DNA from: SIG565 sp045656145
Lineage (GTDB): Bacteria > Bacillota > Clostridia > Oscillospirales > Acutalibacteraceae
Length of the DNA stretch: 51,054 nt
Direction: 5' to 3'
Assembly (NCBI GenBank): GCA_045656145.1
Contig: JAZOQP010000023.1
Coordinates: 1-51,054 of the forward strand
The translations under genes were made by a program, and so were the position numbers. This document shows, one piece after another, positions 15,152 to 23,567 of the stretch (its first letter is position 1; each line of letters starts with the position of its first letter). The notes under the pieces were generated by a model, which made no database searches, was not told the origin of the DNA, and was given only the letters and a program-made list of their open reading frames with translations.

Positions 15152-16057
15152 CTAATCTCTTCCAATAAATATAACTTCGGGTTCAAGTGTTATTCCCGAA
15201 AAACCTTTAACCTTTAACTGAATTTTATTTATAAGAGCCAATACCTCTGAGCATTTGGCATTGCCTTTATTTATAACAAAGCCTGCATGCTTTTCGCTAA
15301 CCTCAGCATCACCGACAGATAAGCCCTTAAGCCCTGCAGATTCAATTAAAGTGCCCGCAAAATTACCTTCAGGGCGCTTAAATGTGCTGCCTGCGCTAGG
15401 GTATTCTAAAGGCTGCTTTGTTTTTCTGCGAAGCATTAAATCATCCATTTTTGATTTAATAATTTCTGCATTTTCAGGCTTTAAAGAGAATTCTGCCGAA
15501 AGGATTATTGAGCCGTTTGTTTTGAAAACGCTCGTTCTGTATCCGAGATTCATTTTTTCGGCATCAATTTTCTCAATATCGCCATTTGAGTTAATTACCA
15601 TTGCGGATAAAATGCAGTCCTTAATTTCTCCGCCATAAGCGCCCGCATTCATAAAAACTGCTCCGCCCACACTTCCGGGAATGCCAAAAGCAAATTCGAG
15701 TCCTGAAAGGGAGTGGTTAAGCGCAAAATTGCAAAGATTTGTAAGCACGGCACCTGCGCCGCAAGAAATAATGTTATTATCAATGTTTATAAAATCTAAT
15801 TTTGCCGTACTGATAACAATACCTTCAATTCCGTTATCCGAAACAAGAAGGTTAGAACCTTTTCCGATAACAGTAAATGGAACGGAAGAATTTTTGCAAA
15901 AAGAAACAATGCTTTTTACTTCTGCTTCATTTTTAGGGTAAACGAGAATATCGGCTTCGCCACCAATTTTAAAGGTTGTGTGCCGTTTCATAGGTTCGTT
16001 TTCCAAAAAAGATATATTGTTATGTGTTAAAAACTGTTTGGCTTTAGCTTTATCCAT
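15152..16057 (-). CDS. murB: UDP-N-acetylenolpyruvoylglucosamine reductase
   Basis: 301-aa FAD enzyme that reduces UDP-GlcNAc-enolpyruvate to UDP-MurNAc in peptidoglycan synthesis. Motifs: MKRHTTFKIGGEADILVYP, IGKGSNLLVSDNGI, GIPGSVGGAVFMNAGAYGGE, LGYRTSVFK and the type II-like YPSAGSTFKRP, in which the Ser of the proton-donor motif is present. It ends in EPEVIFIG. The ribosome binding site is GAGGTG. It sits between glcK and rapZ, the usual Firmicutes arrangement. Confidence 0.97.
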   Translation of the reverse strand: MDKAKAKQFLTHNNISFLENEPMKRHTTFKIGGEADILVYPKNEAEVKSIVSFCKNSSVPFTVIGKGSNLLVSDNGIEGIVISTAKLDFINIDNNIISCGAGAVLTNLCNFALNHSLSGLEFAFGIPGSVGGAVFMNAGAYGGEIKDCILSAMVINSNGDIEKIDAEKMNLGYRTSVFKTNGSIILSAEFSLKPENAEIIKSKMDDLMLRRKTKQPLEYPSAGSTFKRPEGNFAGTLIESAGLKGLSVGDAEVSEKHAGFVINKGNAKCSEVLALINKIQLKVKGFSGITLEPEVIFIGRD

Positions 16058-16073
16058 AAAAGCACCTCAAAGC

Positions 16074-17033
16074 TTATTTGTAAAGATTGCAAAGGAATGC
16101 GGCACCGATAATGCCTGCATCATTTCCAAGTTCGGCCGTTTTAACAACGGTTTGGGTTGAAATATTTTTTGAATATCTTTCTAATTTTATATATTCTTCG
16201 AGAGGCTTAACAAGATAATCGCCCTCTTTTGAAATTCCGCCGCCAATGCAGAGAATTTCAGGCTGGAAGATGTTTATTGTGTTTACAACACCAACTGCTA
16301 AATATTCAATATACTGATTTACAACCTTTGTGGCAATAGAGTCGCCTTTTTTCATAGCATCAAATGCGGTTCTGCCGTTGGCATTATTGATATCGCCATC
16401 GCAAAGTTCCCACATTAAGCTATCAGGAGCGCAGGACATAGCGGCTTTTGTCTGCCTTACAAGCGCTGTTGCCGAAGCGTAAGCCTCAAAGCAACCCGCT
16501 CTGCCGCAAGGACATTCTTGACCGTTTTTAATAATAACGGTGTGTCCGATTTCTCCGCCTGCGTGGTTGATACCCGAGAAAATTTTGCCATCAATAATAA
16601 TGCCGCTACCAACACCGGTGCCAAGAGTGATTGCAACAAAGTGCTTTTTCCCTTTGCCTGCACCTGCAAGGAGTTCGCCGTATGCTGCGGCATTAGCATC
16701 GTTTTCAATATAAAAATCAAAGCCTGTGCGGTCCTTAAGCATTTGGCAAATAGGGGTTTTAACAAAGCCAACATTTTCGGCTATTGCAACCAATCCTTCT
16801 TCCGGAACAATGGAACCGGGCGAGCCGATACCCATTGAAACTATATCCTTTTCATCAATTCCTGCATCTTCAATTGCCATATAAACAGCTTTGGCCATAT
16901 CGTCGGCTATTTGCTCTGCAGGGCGGCCGGCACCGGTTTTAACCTTGCCTCTGCCAACAATATTATAGTTTTCATCAACAACCCCTGTTGCAATGTTTGT
17001 TCCGCCTAAATCAATTCCTAACCAGTATTTCAT
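16074..17033 (-). CDS. glcK: ROK family glucokinase
   Basis: 319-aa cytoplasmic sugar kinase. It has the N-terminal phosphate-binding GIDLGGTNIATGVVD, the catalytic/sugar-binding ENDANAAAYGE with GTGVGSGIIIDGKI, HAGGEIGHTVI, and the ROK zinc motif CPCGRAGCFEAYAS. There is no helix-turn-helix N terminus, so this is an enzyme, not a NagC/XylR repressor. Its place directly after hprK suggests that glucose phosphorylation is tied to carbon control in this operon. Other hexoses or GlcNAc as substrate cannot be excluded. Confidence 0.93.
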   Translation of the reverse strand: MKYWLGIDLGGTNIATGVVDENYNIVGRGKVKTGAGRPAEQIADDMAKAVYMAIEDAGIDEKDIVSMGIGSPGSIVPEEGLVAIAENVGFVKTPICQMLKDRTGFDFYIENDANAAAYGELLAGAGKGKKHFVAITLGTGVGSGIIIDGKIFSGINHAGGEIGHTVIIKNGQECPCGRAGCFEAYASATALVRQTKAAMSCAPDSLMWELCDGDINNANGRTAFDAMKKGDSIATKVVNQYIEYLAVGVVNTINIFQPEILCIGGGISKEGDYLVKPLEEYIKLERYSKNISTQTVVKTAELGNDAGIIGAAFLCNLYK

Positions 17034-17053
17034 TTTTATTCCTCCGGGTAAAT

Positions 17054-18016
17054 TTAAAATATTTCAACTTTCTTTTCAACGCCCATGTTTCCATCGCTGG
17101 ACATTCCAAGTCTGACTAAAAGGTCTTCTGCGGCATTGTAGCCAAGTTTCTTTTGTCTATTATTCATAGCGGCTACCTCAATAATAACCGCAAGGTTTCT
17201 ACCTGGCTTTACAGGTATTGTAAGAGAGGGGATTTGAAGGCCTAAAATATCGGTGGTTTCTTTATCAAGACCCATTCGGTCATAAACCTTATTTACATCC
17301 CAAGGCTCCATATTAATAACAAGGTTTATGTTCTCGGTGAGCTTTACAGCACCTGCACCAAATATTCGGCTTGCATTAATAATTCCAATACCGCGAAGTT
17401 CTATGAAGTGGCGGATATTATCGGGAGCCGAGCCCACAAGTGATTTGCTTGAAACCCTTCTTATTTCAACTGCATCATCGGCGATGAGTCTATGTCCTCT
17501 TTTTACAAGCTCAATAGCCGTTTCACTTTTACCAACTCCGCTTTCTCCAAGCAAAAGTATACCTTCGCCATAAACCTCAACCAAAACGCCGTGCCTTGTA
17601 ATTCTTGGGGCTAACTGAAGATTTAAAAAAGCAATGAGGGTGGACATAAACGAAGAGGTGCTATCCTGCGTTCTAAGTAACGGCACATTATGTTTTTCGG
17701 CGAACGGCACTAATTTTTCGGCAATGGATAAATTACGTGCCACAATAACAGCAGGGGGATTTGATGCAAAAAAGCGGTCGATAGCCTCATCAAATTCCTT
17801 GCCTTCAATAGTGCCTAAAAAAGCGGCTTCGCTTTTTCCGATAATCTGGATTCTTTTATTATCAAAAAATTCATAGAAACCAACCATTTCAAGACCTGGT
17901 CTATTGATTTCCGAAGAATTAATAAGTCGTTCTTCAATATCTTCGGGCAAGAAAAGGGTTTCTAAATTGTGTTCTTTTATTATTCGATTAAGCGATACGG
18001 TAAATTCCTGAGCCAT
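17054..18016 (-). CDS. hprK: HPr kinase/phosphorylase
   Basis: Bifunctional enzyme that phosphorylates HPr on Ser46 and dephosphorylates it again, the switch for carbon catabolite repression in Firmicutes. The C-terminal domain has Walker A GESGVGKSETA and the HPrK signature ADDAVEIRRVS with LRGIGIINA. The N-terminal domain is the expected MurF-like fold. The start is set at the ATG at 18016 (MAQEFTVSLNR), 8 nt after GGGAGG; in-frame ATGs at 18022 and 18058 are too close to or upstream of that site. It is the first gene of the seven-gene string and is divergent from ychF. Confidence 0.96.
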   Translation of the reverse strand: MAQEFTVSLNRIIKEHNLETLFLPEDIEERLINSSEINRPGLEMVGFYEFFDNKRIQIIGKSEAAFLGTIEGKEFDEAIDRFFASNPPAVIVARNLSIAEKLVPFAEKHNVPLLRTQDSTSSFMSTLIAFLNLQLAPRITRHGVLVEVYGEGILLLGESGVGKSETAIELVKRGHRLIADDAVEIRRVSSKSLVGSAPDNIRHFIELRGIGIINASRIFGAGAVKLTENINLVINMEPWDVNKVYDRMGLDKETTDILGLQIPSLTIPVKPGRNLAVIIEVAAMNNRQKKLGYNAAEDLLVRLGMSSDGNMGVEKKVEIF

Positions 18017-18096
18017 GCGCATAACCTCCCAAATTAATATATTTATTATATTATACATTATTTAACAAAAAAATAAAAGAATTTTTTTCGTTTTAC

Positions 18097-18125
18097 TTGA
18101 TAAAATGTCGAAATAATTATATAAT
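18097..18125 (+). promoter_or_regulatory. Promoter of ychF
   Basis: TTGATA (18097-18102), 17-bp spacer, TATAAT (18120-18125), 37 nt before the ychF start. Confidence 0.7.
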
Positions 18126-18161
18126 TAGATAAAATAATGGATTTCCAAAAGGAGAAAAGTA

Positions 18162-19268
18162 ATGAAATTAGGAATTGTAGGGTTGCCGAATGTTGGTAAA
18201 TCAACCCTTTTTAACGCTATAACAAATGCAGGTGCGGGTGCTGCTAACTATCCGTTTTGCACCATCGACCCCAATGTAGGAGTTGTGTCGGTGCCGGATA
18301 GTCGCCTTGATACACTTTGCAAAATGTATACAGTGGGAGATAAGGTGCCGCCGATAGTTCCTGCGGTTATCGAGTTTGTTGATATTGCAGGCTTGGTTAA
18401 GGGCGCATCAAAGGGAGAGGGCCTTGGCAATAAGTTCTTAGGTAATATCCGAGAGGTTGATGCCATAGTTCATGTTGTTCGCTGCTTTAATAATGATGAT
18501 ATTATTCATGTTGAAGGCTCAATTGACCCCAAAAGAGATATTGAAACAATTGATTTGGAACTTATTTTCTCGGATATGGAAATGGTTGAGAGAAGAATTG
18601 CTAAGGTAACAAAGGATTTAAAGGGCGATAAATCTCTTGCAACCGAGCTTGATTTTCTTAAAAGACTTTATAATGTTCTTGAAAGCGGAAAATCGGCAAG
18701 AAGCATGGAAATTTCCGAAGATGAGGAAGCCTTCTTAAAGGAAATGAATTTACTTACTTCGAAGCCTATTATTTATGCCGCAAATATGTCGGAAGAGGAT
18801 TTTTCAGAGGGTGCGGCTAATAATCCTTATTATAAAACGGTTGAAGAAATCGCAAAGGCGGAGGGAAGTGAAGTGCTTCCTATTTGCGCTCAGCTTGAAG
18901 CCGATATTGCCGATATGGATGAAGAGGAAAAATTAATGTTCTTATCCGAACTCGGCCTTGAGAATTCAGGACTTGATAGATTAATAAACAAAAGTTATAG
19001 CCTTTTAGGTCTTATTTCTTATCTTACCGCAGGCGAAAAAGAGGTTCGCGCCTGGACTATAAAAAACGGACTTAAAGCTCCGCAGGCTGCTGGTAAAATC
19101 CATAGTGATTTTGAGCGTGGATTCATTCGCGCTCAGGTTATTGCCTTTGCCGATTTAGAGGCAAGCGGCTCCATTGCCGAGGCTAGAAATAAAGGACTTC
19201 TCAGAACCGAAGGAAAAGAATATGTTATGAAGGATGGAGACGTTGTAGAATTCCTTTTCAATGTATAA
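18162..19268 (+). CDS. ychF: Redox-regulated ATPase/GTPase YchF (Obg family)
   Basis: 368-aa ribosome-associated P-loop protein. G1 is GLPNVGKSTLFNAIT at residues 7-21 and G3 is DIAGLVKGASKGEGLGNKF. The usual NKxD is replaced by NMSEED, the change that makes YchF prefer ATP. The C-terminal TGS domain ends in RTEGKEYVMKDGDVVEFLFNV. The ribosome binding site is AAAGGAG. Housekeeping gene, first on the plus strand after the strand switch. Confidence 0.97.
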   Translation: MKLGIVGLPNVGKSTLFNAITNAGAGAANYPFCTIDPNVGVVSVPDSRLDTLCKMYTVGDKVPPIVPAVIEFVDIAGLVKGASKGEGLGNKFLGNIREVDAIVHVVRCFNNDDIIHVEGSIDPKRDIETIDLELIFSDMEMVERRIAKVTKDLKGDKSLATELDFLKRLYNVLESGKSARSMEISEDEEAFLKEMNLLTSKPIIYAANMSEEDFSEGAANNPYYKTVEEIAKAEGSEVLPICAQLEADIADMDEEEKLMFLSELGLENSGLDRLINKSYSLLGLISYLTAGEKEVRAWTIKNGLKAPQAAGKIHSDFERGFIRAQVIAFADLEASGSIAEARNKGLLRTEGKEYVMKDGDVVEFLFNV

Positions 19269-19308
19269 AATCCGCTTAATTTTTTAAAATAAAATTGAGG
19301 TGTTTTTT

Positions 19309-20007
19309 ATGTTAGGTTATTATTACGGCTTCGATTATTACTATTTGGTTTTAGTATTGCCCGCCGTTTTAATTTCACTCTATGCACAGGTGAAGGTAAA
19401 ATCTTCATTTTCCAAGTATTCAAAGGTTTTTTCGCGGTTTACAGGCGCCGAAGCCGCCGAGAGATTACTTCAATCAAAAGGTATTTATAATGTTAGAATT
19501 GAGCGAGTTTCGGGCAATTTAACCGACCATTTCGACCCCAGAACGAATGTTATAAGATTATCCGATGGGGTATACTCTTCTAACTCGGTTGCTGCTATTG
19601 GAGTTGCCTGCCATGAAGCAGGGCATGCGGTGCAGTATGCAGAAAATTATGCGCCAATCAAAATCAGGAATTTTATAGTTCCGTTAACCCAGTTTGGTTC
19701 CTATTTATCCTGGCCGTTGCTTTTTATCGGATTGATTTTTAACTATTCATATTTAGTGGATATCGGAATTATACTTTTCGGACTTGTTGTGTTGTTTCAG
19801 TTAATAACCTTACCTGTTGAATTCAATGCTTCAAGCAGAGCTTTAAGAGCCCTTACTGATACGGGAATTGTTTATGATGAGGAAGAAAAGAAGGGCGCTA
19901 AAAAGGTGTTGTCGGCAGCAGCGCTTACCTATGTTGCGGCGCTTTTGGTATCTTTAGCCCAAATGCTGAGACTAATTTTGTTAACCCAAGGCAGAAGAAG
20001 GCGCTAA
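19309..20007 (+). CDS. Zinc metallopeptidase, YugP-like (Zn_peptidase_2)
   Basis: About 232-aa membrane-bound putative peptidase. The zinc motif HEAGHAVQYAE (HExxH) follows the DPRTNVIRLSDGVYSSNSVAAIGVA segment. Hydrophobic helices lie at the N terminus and in the middle, with a final one near ALTYVAALLVSLAQMLRLI. The family is widespread in Firmicutes and its substrate is unknown. The start is the ATG at 19309, with AGGTG 6 nt upstream; a GTG at 19300 overlaps that site. It probably shares the ychF transcript (40 nt gap). Confidence 0.88.
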   Translation: MLGYYYGFDYYYLVLVLPAVLISLYAQVKVKSSFSKYSKVFSRFTGAEAAERLLQSKGIYNVRIERVSGNLTDHFDPRTNVIRLSDGVYSSNSVAAIGVACHEAGHAVQYAENYAPIKIRNFIVPLTQFGSYLSWPLLFIGLIFNYSYLVDIGIILFGLVVLFQLITLPVEFNASSRALRALTDTGIVYDEEEKKGAKKVLSAAALTYVAALLVSLAQMLRLILLTQGRRRR

Positions 20008-20098
20008 GGGATAAAGAGATAGCTTATAAAAGAGTTGGTAAAACACAGGAATGTTCAGGCAGGGCGATAATTGTTTTAAAGAACAATAATTTATTTAG

Positions 20099-20123
20099 GG
20101 AAGGGCATAACCCTTCCTTTTTT
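20099..20123 (+). terminator. Terminator after the YugP-like peptidase gene
   Basis: GGAAGGG-cataa-CCCTTCC followed by a T run, 90 nt after the stop codon. The intervening 90 nt contain no credible gene. Confidence 0.85.
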
Positions 20124-20156
20124 ATTTTTAAAATTATGATAATGTTTTAACAATTA

Positions 20157-20185
20157 TTGAAAATTGAATTGTTTTATGCTAAAAT
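20157..20185 (+). promoter_or_regulatory. Promoter of the secreted transglutaminase-like gene
   Basis: TTGAAA (20157-20162), 17-bp spacer, TAAAAT (20180-20185). An AACAATT/AATTGTT inverted repeat (20149-20173) overlaps the -35 region and could be an operator. Confidence 0.6.
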
Positions 20186-20248
20186 GAAATTGTTTCAATA
20201 TAATTTCTTATGTTTTTCATTATATACTTTTCTATAGGGGGAGTTTTC

Positions 20249-22588
20249 ATGGGCAAATCTTTAAAAATCCGATTCCTTTCGCTAGTTGTTTGTATTCTTA
20301 TGCTTATAACCTCTATTCCCGTTTTGGCTAATGCTAATTCGGGTTTAGTTGTAGAGGAATTAACCGCTCCAAAATACAATTCTTATAGTTCTTATCTTGA
20401 GCTAGGTAATCTTGGAATTGATGACGAAGAATTTATAGCATATTTGAGCGAAAAATTATGGAATTATGAAGAGAAAATAGATATTTCTAAATATAGAATT
20501 CCTTTTAGCGATGATGTAGTAGACCTATTGAGCGATATTCTTATTCTTGAAATGCCGGAAAGTTTTAATGTTGATGGTTTTATATATTCCCATAAAAATT
20601 ATTATGTAGAGGAAATTCGCCCTGAATATATATTACCACGTTCTGAGTATATTAAGGCGTTAAGCAAGGTTCAGGAAACCAAAAATGAAATATTAGAAGG
20701 AATAAAGGGCAATGACAAATTAACCGAAGTAGAAAAAGCTCTTTTAATTCATGATAGATTAGCCCTTACTTGTGAATATGATTTTGATAGTCTTAAAAGG
20801 GCAGATAAAAACAATATTTATAACCTTTATGGCACTTTGGTTGAGGGTAAAGCTGTATGTCAGGGTTATGCCTTAGCTTATGATTATCTTTTAGAAGAAA
20901 TAGGAATGGAAAGTTATGTTTGCTCTTCTAACTATCTTAAACATGCTTGGAATATCATAACGGTCGATGGCGTTCCTTATCATGTTGATGTAACCTGGGA
21001 TGACCTTAATTGGAGCAACGATACTACTGCAGGAGTAATGGGCGGAGTAGCTCATAATAATTTCCTTAAATCAACAAGGGGCATAATAAATACAGGGCAT
21101 TATGCCAATGATTTTGATTCATATCCTAGTAATACAAAATATGATAATAACCAGGTTTGGCACAACTCGGAAACAGCTTTTCAATTAATAAATAACGAGC
21201 TATATTATTTCGATAAAGAAACCAGACAAATTAAAAGTTTTAAAGGCAAAAAGGTTATTAAAAATTTGTCGGAATCATGGGGGAATTCTAAACATCAATA
21301 TGGGTCCTATGTAAAACTTGCATCCGATGGGAAAGACCTTTTTTATTCTTTACCAAATGCAATTTATAAGCTAGACCTTAAAAAATTAACATCCTGTGCA
21401 GTTTTTAAGCCAAAACTTAAAACGGATTATTCTATTTATGGTTTTCAGTATGAGGATGGGTATTTTATTTATGATGTCAATAAAGAAGCACCCGGATATT
21501 ATTCAGCAACAAGTTATTTAAGCAGAGGCAAAGAACTTTATAATCCCAATGTGAAATATCATACTTATACAAATAATTGTGATAAAACATGTAATACTTG
21601 CGGAGAAAAACGCACTCCGCCACATAATTATTCGGCAGCAACCTGCACAAAACCGAAGACCTGTAAAACTTGTAAAGCTACAAGCGGTAAAAAATTAGAG
21701 CACACTTATACAAATAATTGTGATAAAACATGTAATAGTTGCGGAGGAAAACGCACACCACCGCATAATTATTCGGCAGCAACCTGCACAAAACCGAAAA
21801 CCTGCAAAACTTGTAAAGCTACAAGTGGTAAGCCTCTGGAACATAAATATTCAAATGCTTGCGATAAAACATGTAACCGTTGCAGTGCAACAAGAAAGGT
21901 AGGGGCTCATAAATATTCAAGTGCATGTGATGCTTCCTGTAATGTATGTGGTGCAAAACGAAATATAACGCACACCTATAAAAATGTTATTACTAAAGCA
22001 ACTCTTACTAAAAACGGTAGTATTCGTTATAAATGTTCGAAATGCGGGTATTATTCAAGCAAGTCAACTGTTATTAGATACCCCAAAACAGTTAAACTTT
22101 CTGACTCAACCTATACATACACAGGCAAGGTTAAAACGCCGAGCGTAATTGTTAAGGATTCTTCGGGTAAAACCTTAAAGAAAAATACTGATTACACCGT
22201 GTCTTTGCAAAGCGGCAGAAAAAACATTGGAAAATATAAGGTTACAATAACGTTTAAAGGGAAATATTCAGGTAAAAGGATTTTATATTTTACCATAGTT
22301 CCTAAGAGCGCAAGCATTAAATCGTTAACACCGAGCAAAAAAGCTTTAAATGTTAAAATTAATCGAACCTTAAAGGAGAGTACAGGTTATCAGATTCAGT
22401 ATAGCACCTCAAAAACCTTTAAGAATGTCAAAACAATTAATGTTTCAAATTATAAAACAAGTCTTTTAACAATTAAAAACTTAAAACAAAAAACAACCTA
22501 TTATGTAAGAATCAGAACCTACAAAACAGTTGGTGGAGTTAAATACTATTCAAATTGGTCAAGTTATAAATATAAGAAAACAAAGTAA
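20249..22588 (+). CDS. Secreted transglutaminase-like protein with Cys-rich repeats and FN3-like end
   Basis: 779-aa exported protein. The ATG at 20249 has GGGGGAG 6 nt upstream and opens a signal peptide ending near LANANS. A transglutaminase/protease-like core follows with Cys204 (GKAVCQGYA), His232 (KHAWNII) and Asp247 (HVDVTWDD), the expected catalytic order. Residues about 438-590 hold CxxC-type repeats: two nearly identical 47-residue units (HTYTNNCDKTCNTCGEKRTP...) and two shorter, diverged ones. Next come a beta-rich bacterial-Ig-like region (YTYTGKVKTPSVIVKD) and a C-terminal fibronectin-III-like module (GYQIQYSTSKTFKN, YYVRIRTYK). There is no LPXTG or membrane anchor. Such proteins are common in gut Clostridia; cross-linking or proteolysis at the surface is inferred, not shown. 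Monocistronic. Confidence 0.85.
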   Translation: MGKSLKIRFLSLVVCILMLITSIPVLANANSGLVVEELTAPKYNSYSSYLELGNLGIDDEEFIAYLSEKLWNYEEKIDISKYRIPFSDDVVDLLSDILILEMPESFNVDGFIYSHKNYYVEEIRPEYILPRSEYIKALSKVQETKNEILEGIKGNDKLTEVEKALLIHDRLALTCEYDFDSLKRADKNNIYNLYGTLVEGKAVCQGYALAYDYLLEEIGMESYVCSSNYLKHAWNIITVDGVPYHVDVTWDDLNWSNDTTAGVMGGVAHNNFLKSTRGIINTGHYANDFDSYPSNTKYDNNQVWHNSETAFQLINNELYYFDKETRQIKSFKGKKVIKNLSESWGNSKHQYGSYVKLASDGKDLFYSLPNAIYKLDLKKLTSCAVFKPKLKTDYSIYGFQYEDGYFIYDVNKEAPGYYSATSYLSRGKELYNPNVKYHTYTNNCDKTCNTCGEKRTPPHNYSAATCTKPKTCKTCKATSGKKLEHTYTNNCDKTCNSCGGKRTPPHNYSAATCTKPKTCKTCKATSGKPLEHKYSNACDKTCNRCSATRKVGAHKYSSACDASCNVCGAKRNITHTYKNVITKATLTKNGSIRYKCSKCGYYSSKSTVIRYPKTVKLSDSTYTYTGKVKTPSVIVKDSSGKTLKKNTDYTVSLQSGRKNIGKYKVTITFKGKYSGKRILYFTIVPKSASIKSLTPSKKALNVKINRTLKESTGYQIQYSTSKTFKNVKTINVSNYKTSLLTIKNLKQKTTYYVRIRTYKTVGGVKYYSNWSSYKYKKTK
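21563..21844 (+). repeat. Tandem 141-bp coding repeat (two units)
   Basis: Period 141 bp (47 codons), first unit from about 21563 and second from 21704, almost identical in DNA including silent positions, so the duplication is recent or homogenised. The units encode Cys-rich modules with CxxC pairs within the transglutaminase-like protein. Confidence 0.9.
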
Positions 22589-22592
22589 AATT

Positions 22593-22628
22593 AAAACCCT
22601 AAGCGATTTTCACTCGCTTAGGGTTTTT
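22593..22628 (+). terminator. Terminator of the transglutaminase-like gene
   Basis: Perfect 14-bp stem (22593-22606 with 22614-22627), TTTTCAC loop and a T run, just after the stop codon. Confidence 0.9.
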
Positions 22629-22706
22629 GTTTGGAATTTCAGTGTGAAAAAATTGGGGCACTTTATTTAATGGCAAATTATAACAATTTTGTAATCTTCC
22701 ATAGTG

Positions 22707-22735
22707 TTGAAAAAATTCACTTTTTATGTTATAAT
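22707..22735 (+). promoter_or_regulatory. Distal promoter of the exopolysaccharide operon
   Basis: TTGAAA (22707-22712), 17-bp spacer, consensus TATAAT (22730-22735). It lies 160 nt before the first gene and would transcribe the stem-loop leader that follows. Confidence 0.65.
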
Positions 22736-22746
22736 ATTCATACAAA

Positions 22747-22796
22747 TTGGGGTAATATGTGATGATATTAGTGTAAATTTGCCAATATTCCCCCAA
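22747..22796 (+). promoter_or_regulatory. Long stem-loop in the exopolysaccharide leader
   Basis: TTGGGGTAATAT (22747-22758) pairs with ATATTCCCCCAA (22785-22796), giving 11 of 12 pairs around a 26-nt loop. It starts about 5 nt downstream of the expected start of the distal transcript. It has no T tract, so it is not a simple terminator. It may be an RNA leader element or a DNA-binding site; no known riboswitch class was recognised. Confidence 0.45.
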
Positions 22797-22822
22797 ACCA
22801 TTTAGTTAAATGGTTAAAAACA

Positions 22823-22851
22823 TTGACTTATTAGTTAAAGTAAGGTACAAT
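22823..22851 (+). promoter_or_regulatory. Proximal promoter of the exopolysaccharide operon
   Basis: TTGACT (22823-22828), 17-bp spacer, TACAAT (22846-22851). The predicted start is near 22858, inside the palindrome described next. Confidence 0.7.
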
Positions 22852-22852
22852 A

Positions 22853-22875
22853 ACATAAGAATCTTATGTTTTTTT
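22853..22875 (+). promoter_or_regulatory. Palindrome plus T tract at the proximal start site
   Basis: ACATAAGA-A-TCTTATGT (22853-22869), a perfect 17-bp palindrome followed by six more Ts. It overlaps the proximal start site, so it could be a repressor operator there, or act as a weak intrinsic terminator (attenuator) for transcripts coming from the distal promoter. Which it is cannot be told from sequence. Confidence 0.45.
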
Positions 22876-22895
22876 GAATTATTGAAGGAGTATTT

Positions 22896-23546
22896 ATGCA
22901 AACTTTTAATTTTGCGTTAAAGCGTATTTTTGATATAATTGTAAGTTTAATTTTCATAGTTTTCTTTACCGTAATTCCGGTTTTTATAGTAGTTCCTATA
23001 GTTATTCGTTTAACATCGAAAGGCCCTGCTGTTTTTGTACAAATTCGTGCGGGTAAAAATGGTAAACTTTTCAAAATGTATAAATTTAGAACTATGATAA
23101 TTGAACGTTATGATAAAAATGGAAATGAGATTATGTCGGAAGATAGAATTACAAAGGTTGGTAGATTTCTTAGAAAAACAAGTCTTGATGAACTTCCTCA
23201 ACTTTTCAATATTCTTAATGGAACTATGAGTATAGTAGGTCCGCGTCCTATGCTTGATTATCAGGTGGAAAGATGTATAGGAGAAGAGGTTTTAAGATTT
23301 GAGGTAAAACCCGGAATGACAGGTCTTGCTCAGGCAATGGGACGGAATAACCTTAGTTGGCCAGAACGCATTCAGTATGATATAAAATATGTTAAAAACT
23401 TTAGTTTTTGGCATGATATAAAAATAATATTTAAAACAGCAATGCTTGTTTTTAAGCGCACGGGAACAGAAGTTAATACTGATCTTCGAGGTGTAGACCG
23501 TTTTTCAAAACATTATACACCGGAAACAAAAGCGCAAGTCAAATAA
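22896..23546 (+). CDS. Initiating sugar-phosphate transferase (PglC/EpsL type)
   Basis: 216-aa monotopic membrane enzyme that moves a sugar 1-phosphate from a nucleotide sugar onto undecaprenyl phosphate and so starts repeat-unit assembly. One N-terminal hydrophobic hairpin (residues 15-40) is followed by the bacterial sugar transferase domain: SKGPAVFVQIRAGKNGK, MYKFRTM, LRKTSLDELPQLFNIL, MSIVGPRPM and EVKPGMTGLAQ. It lacks the extra N-terminal transmembrane segments of WbaP, so it is the small PglC-like class. First gene of the operon; the ribosome binding site is GAAGGAG. Donor sugar unknown. Confidence 0.93.
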   Translation: MQTFNFALKRIFDIIVSLIFIVFFTVIPVFIVVPIVIRLTSKGPAVFVQIRAGKNGKLFKMYKFRTMIIERYDKNGNEIMSEDRITKVGRFLRKTSLDELPQLFNILNGTMSIVGPRPMLDYQVERCIGEEVLRFEVKPGMTGLAQAMGRNNLSWPERIQYDIKYVKNFSFWHDIKIIFKTAMLVFKRTGTEVNTDLRGVDRFSKHYTPETKAQVK

Positions 23547-23567
23547 TTATTTTATAACGGTGAGTTT

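Noticed and set aside
21563..21844. CRISPR-like repeat array
   Set aside because: The repeats are 141-bp in-frame coding units encoding Cys-rich modules, without spacers.
22747..22796. Known riboswitch class in the exopolysaccharide leader
   Set aside because: The stem-loop is clear but no conserved core of c-di-GMP, glmS, SAM or other known classes could be recognised.
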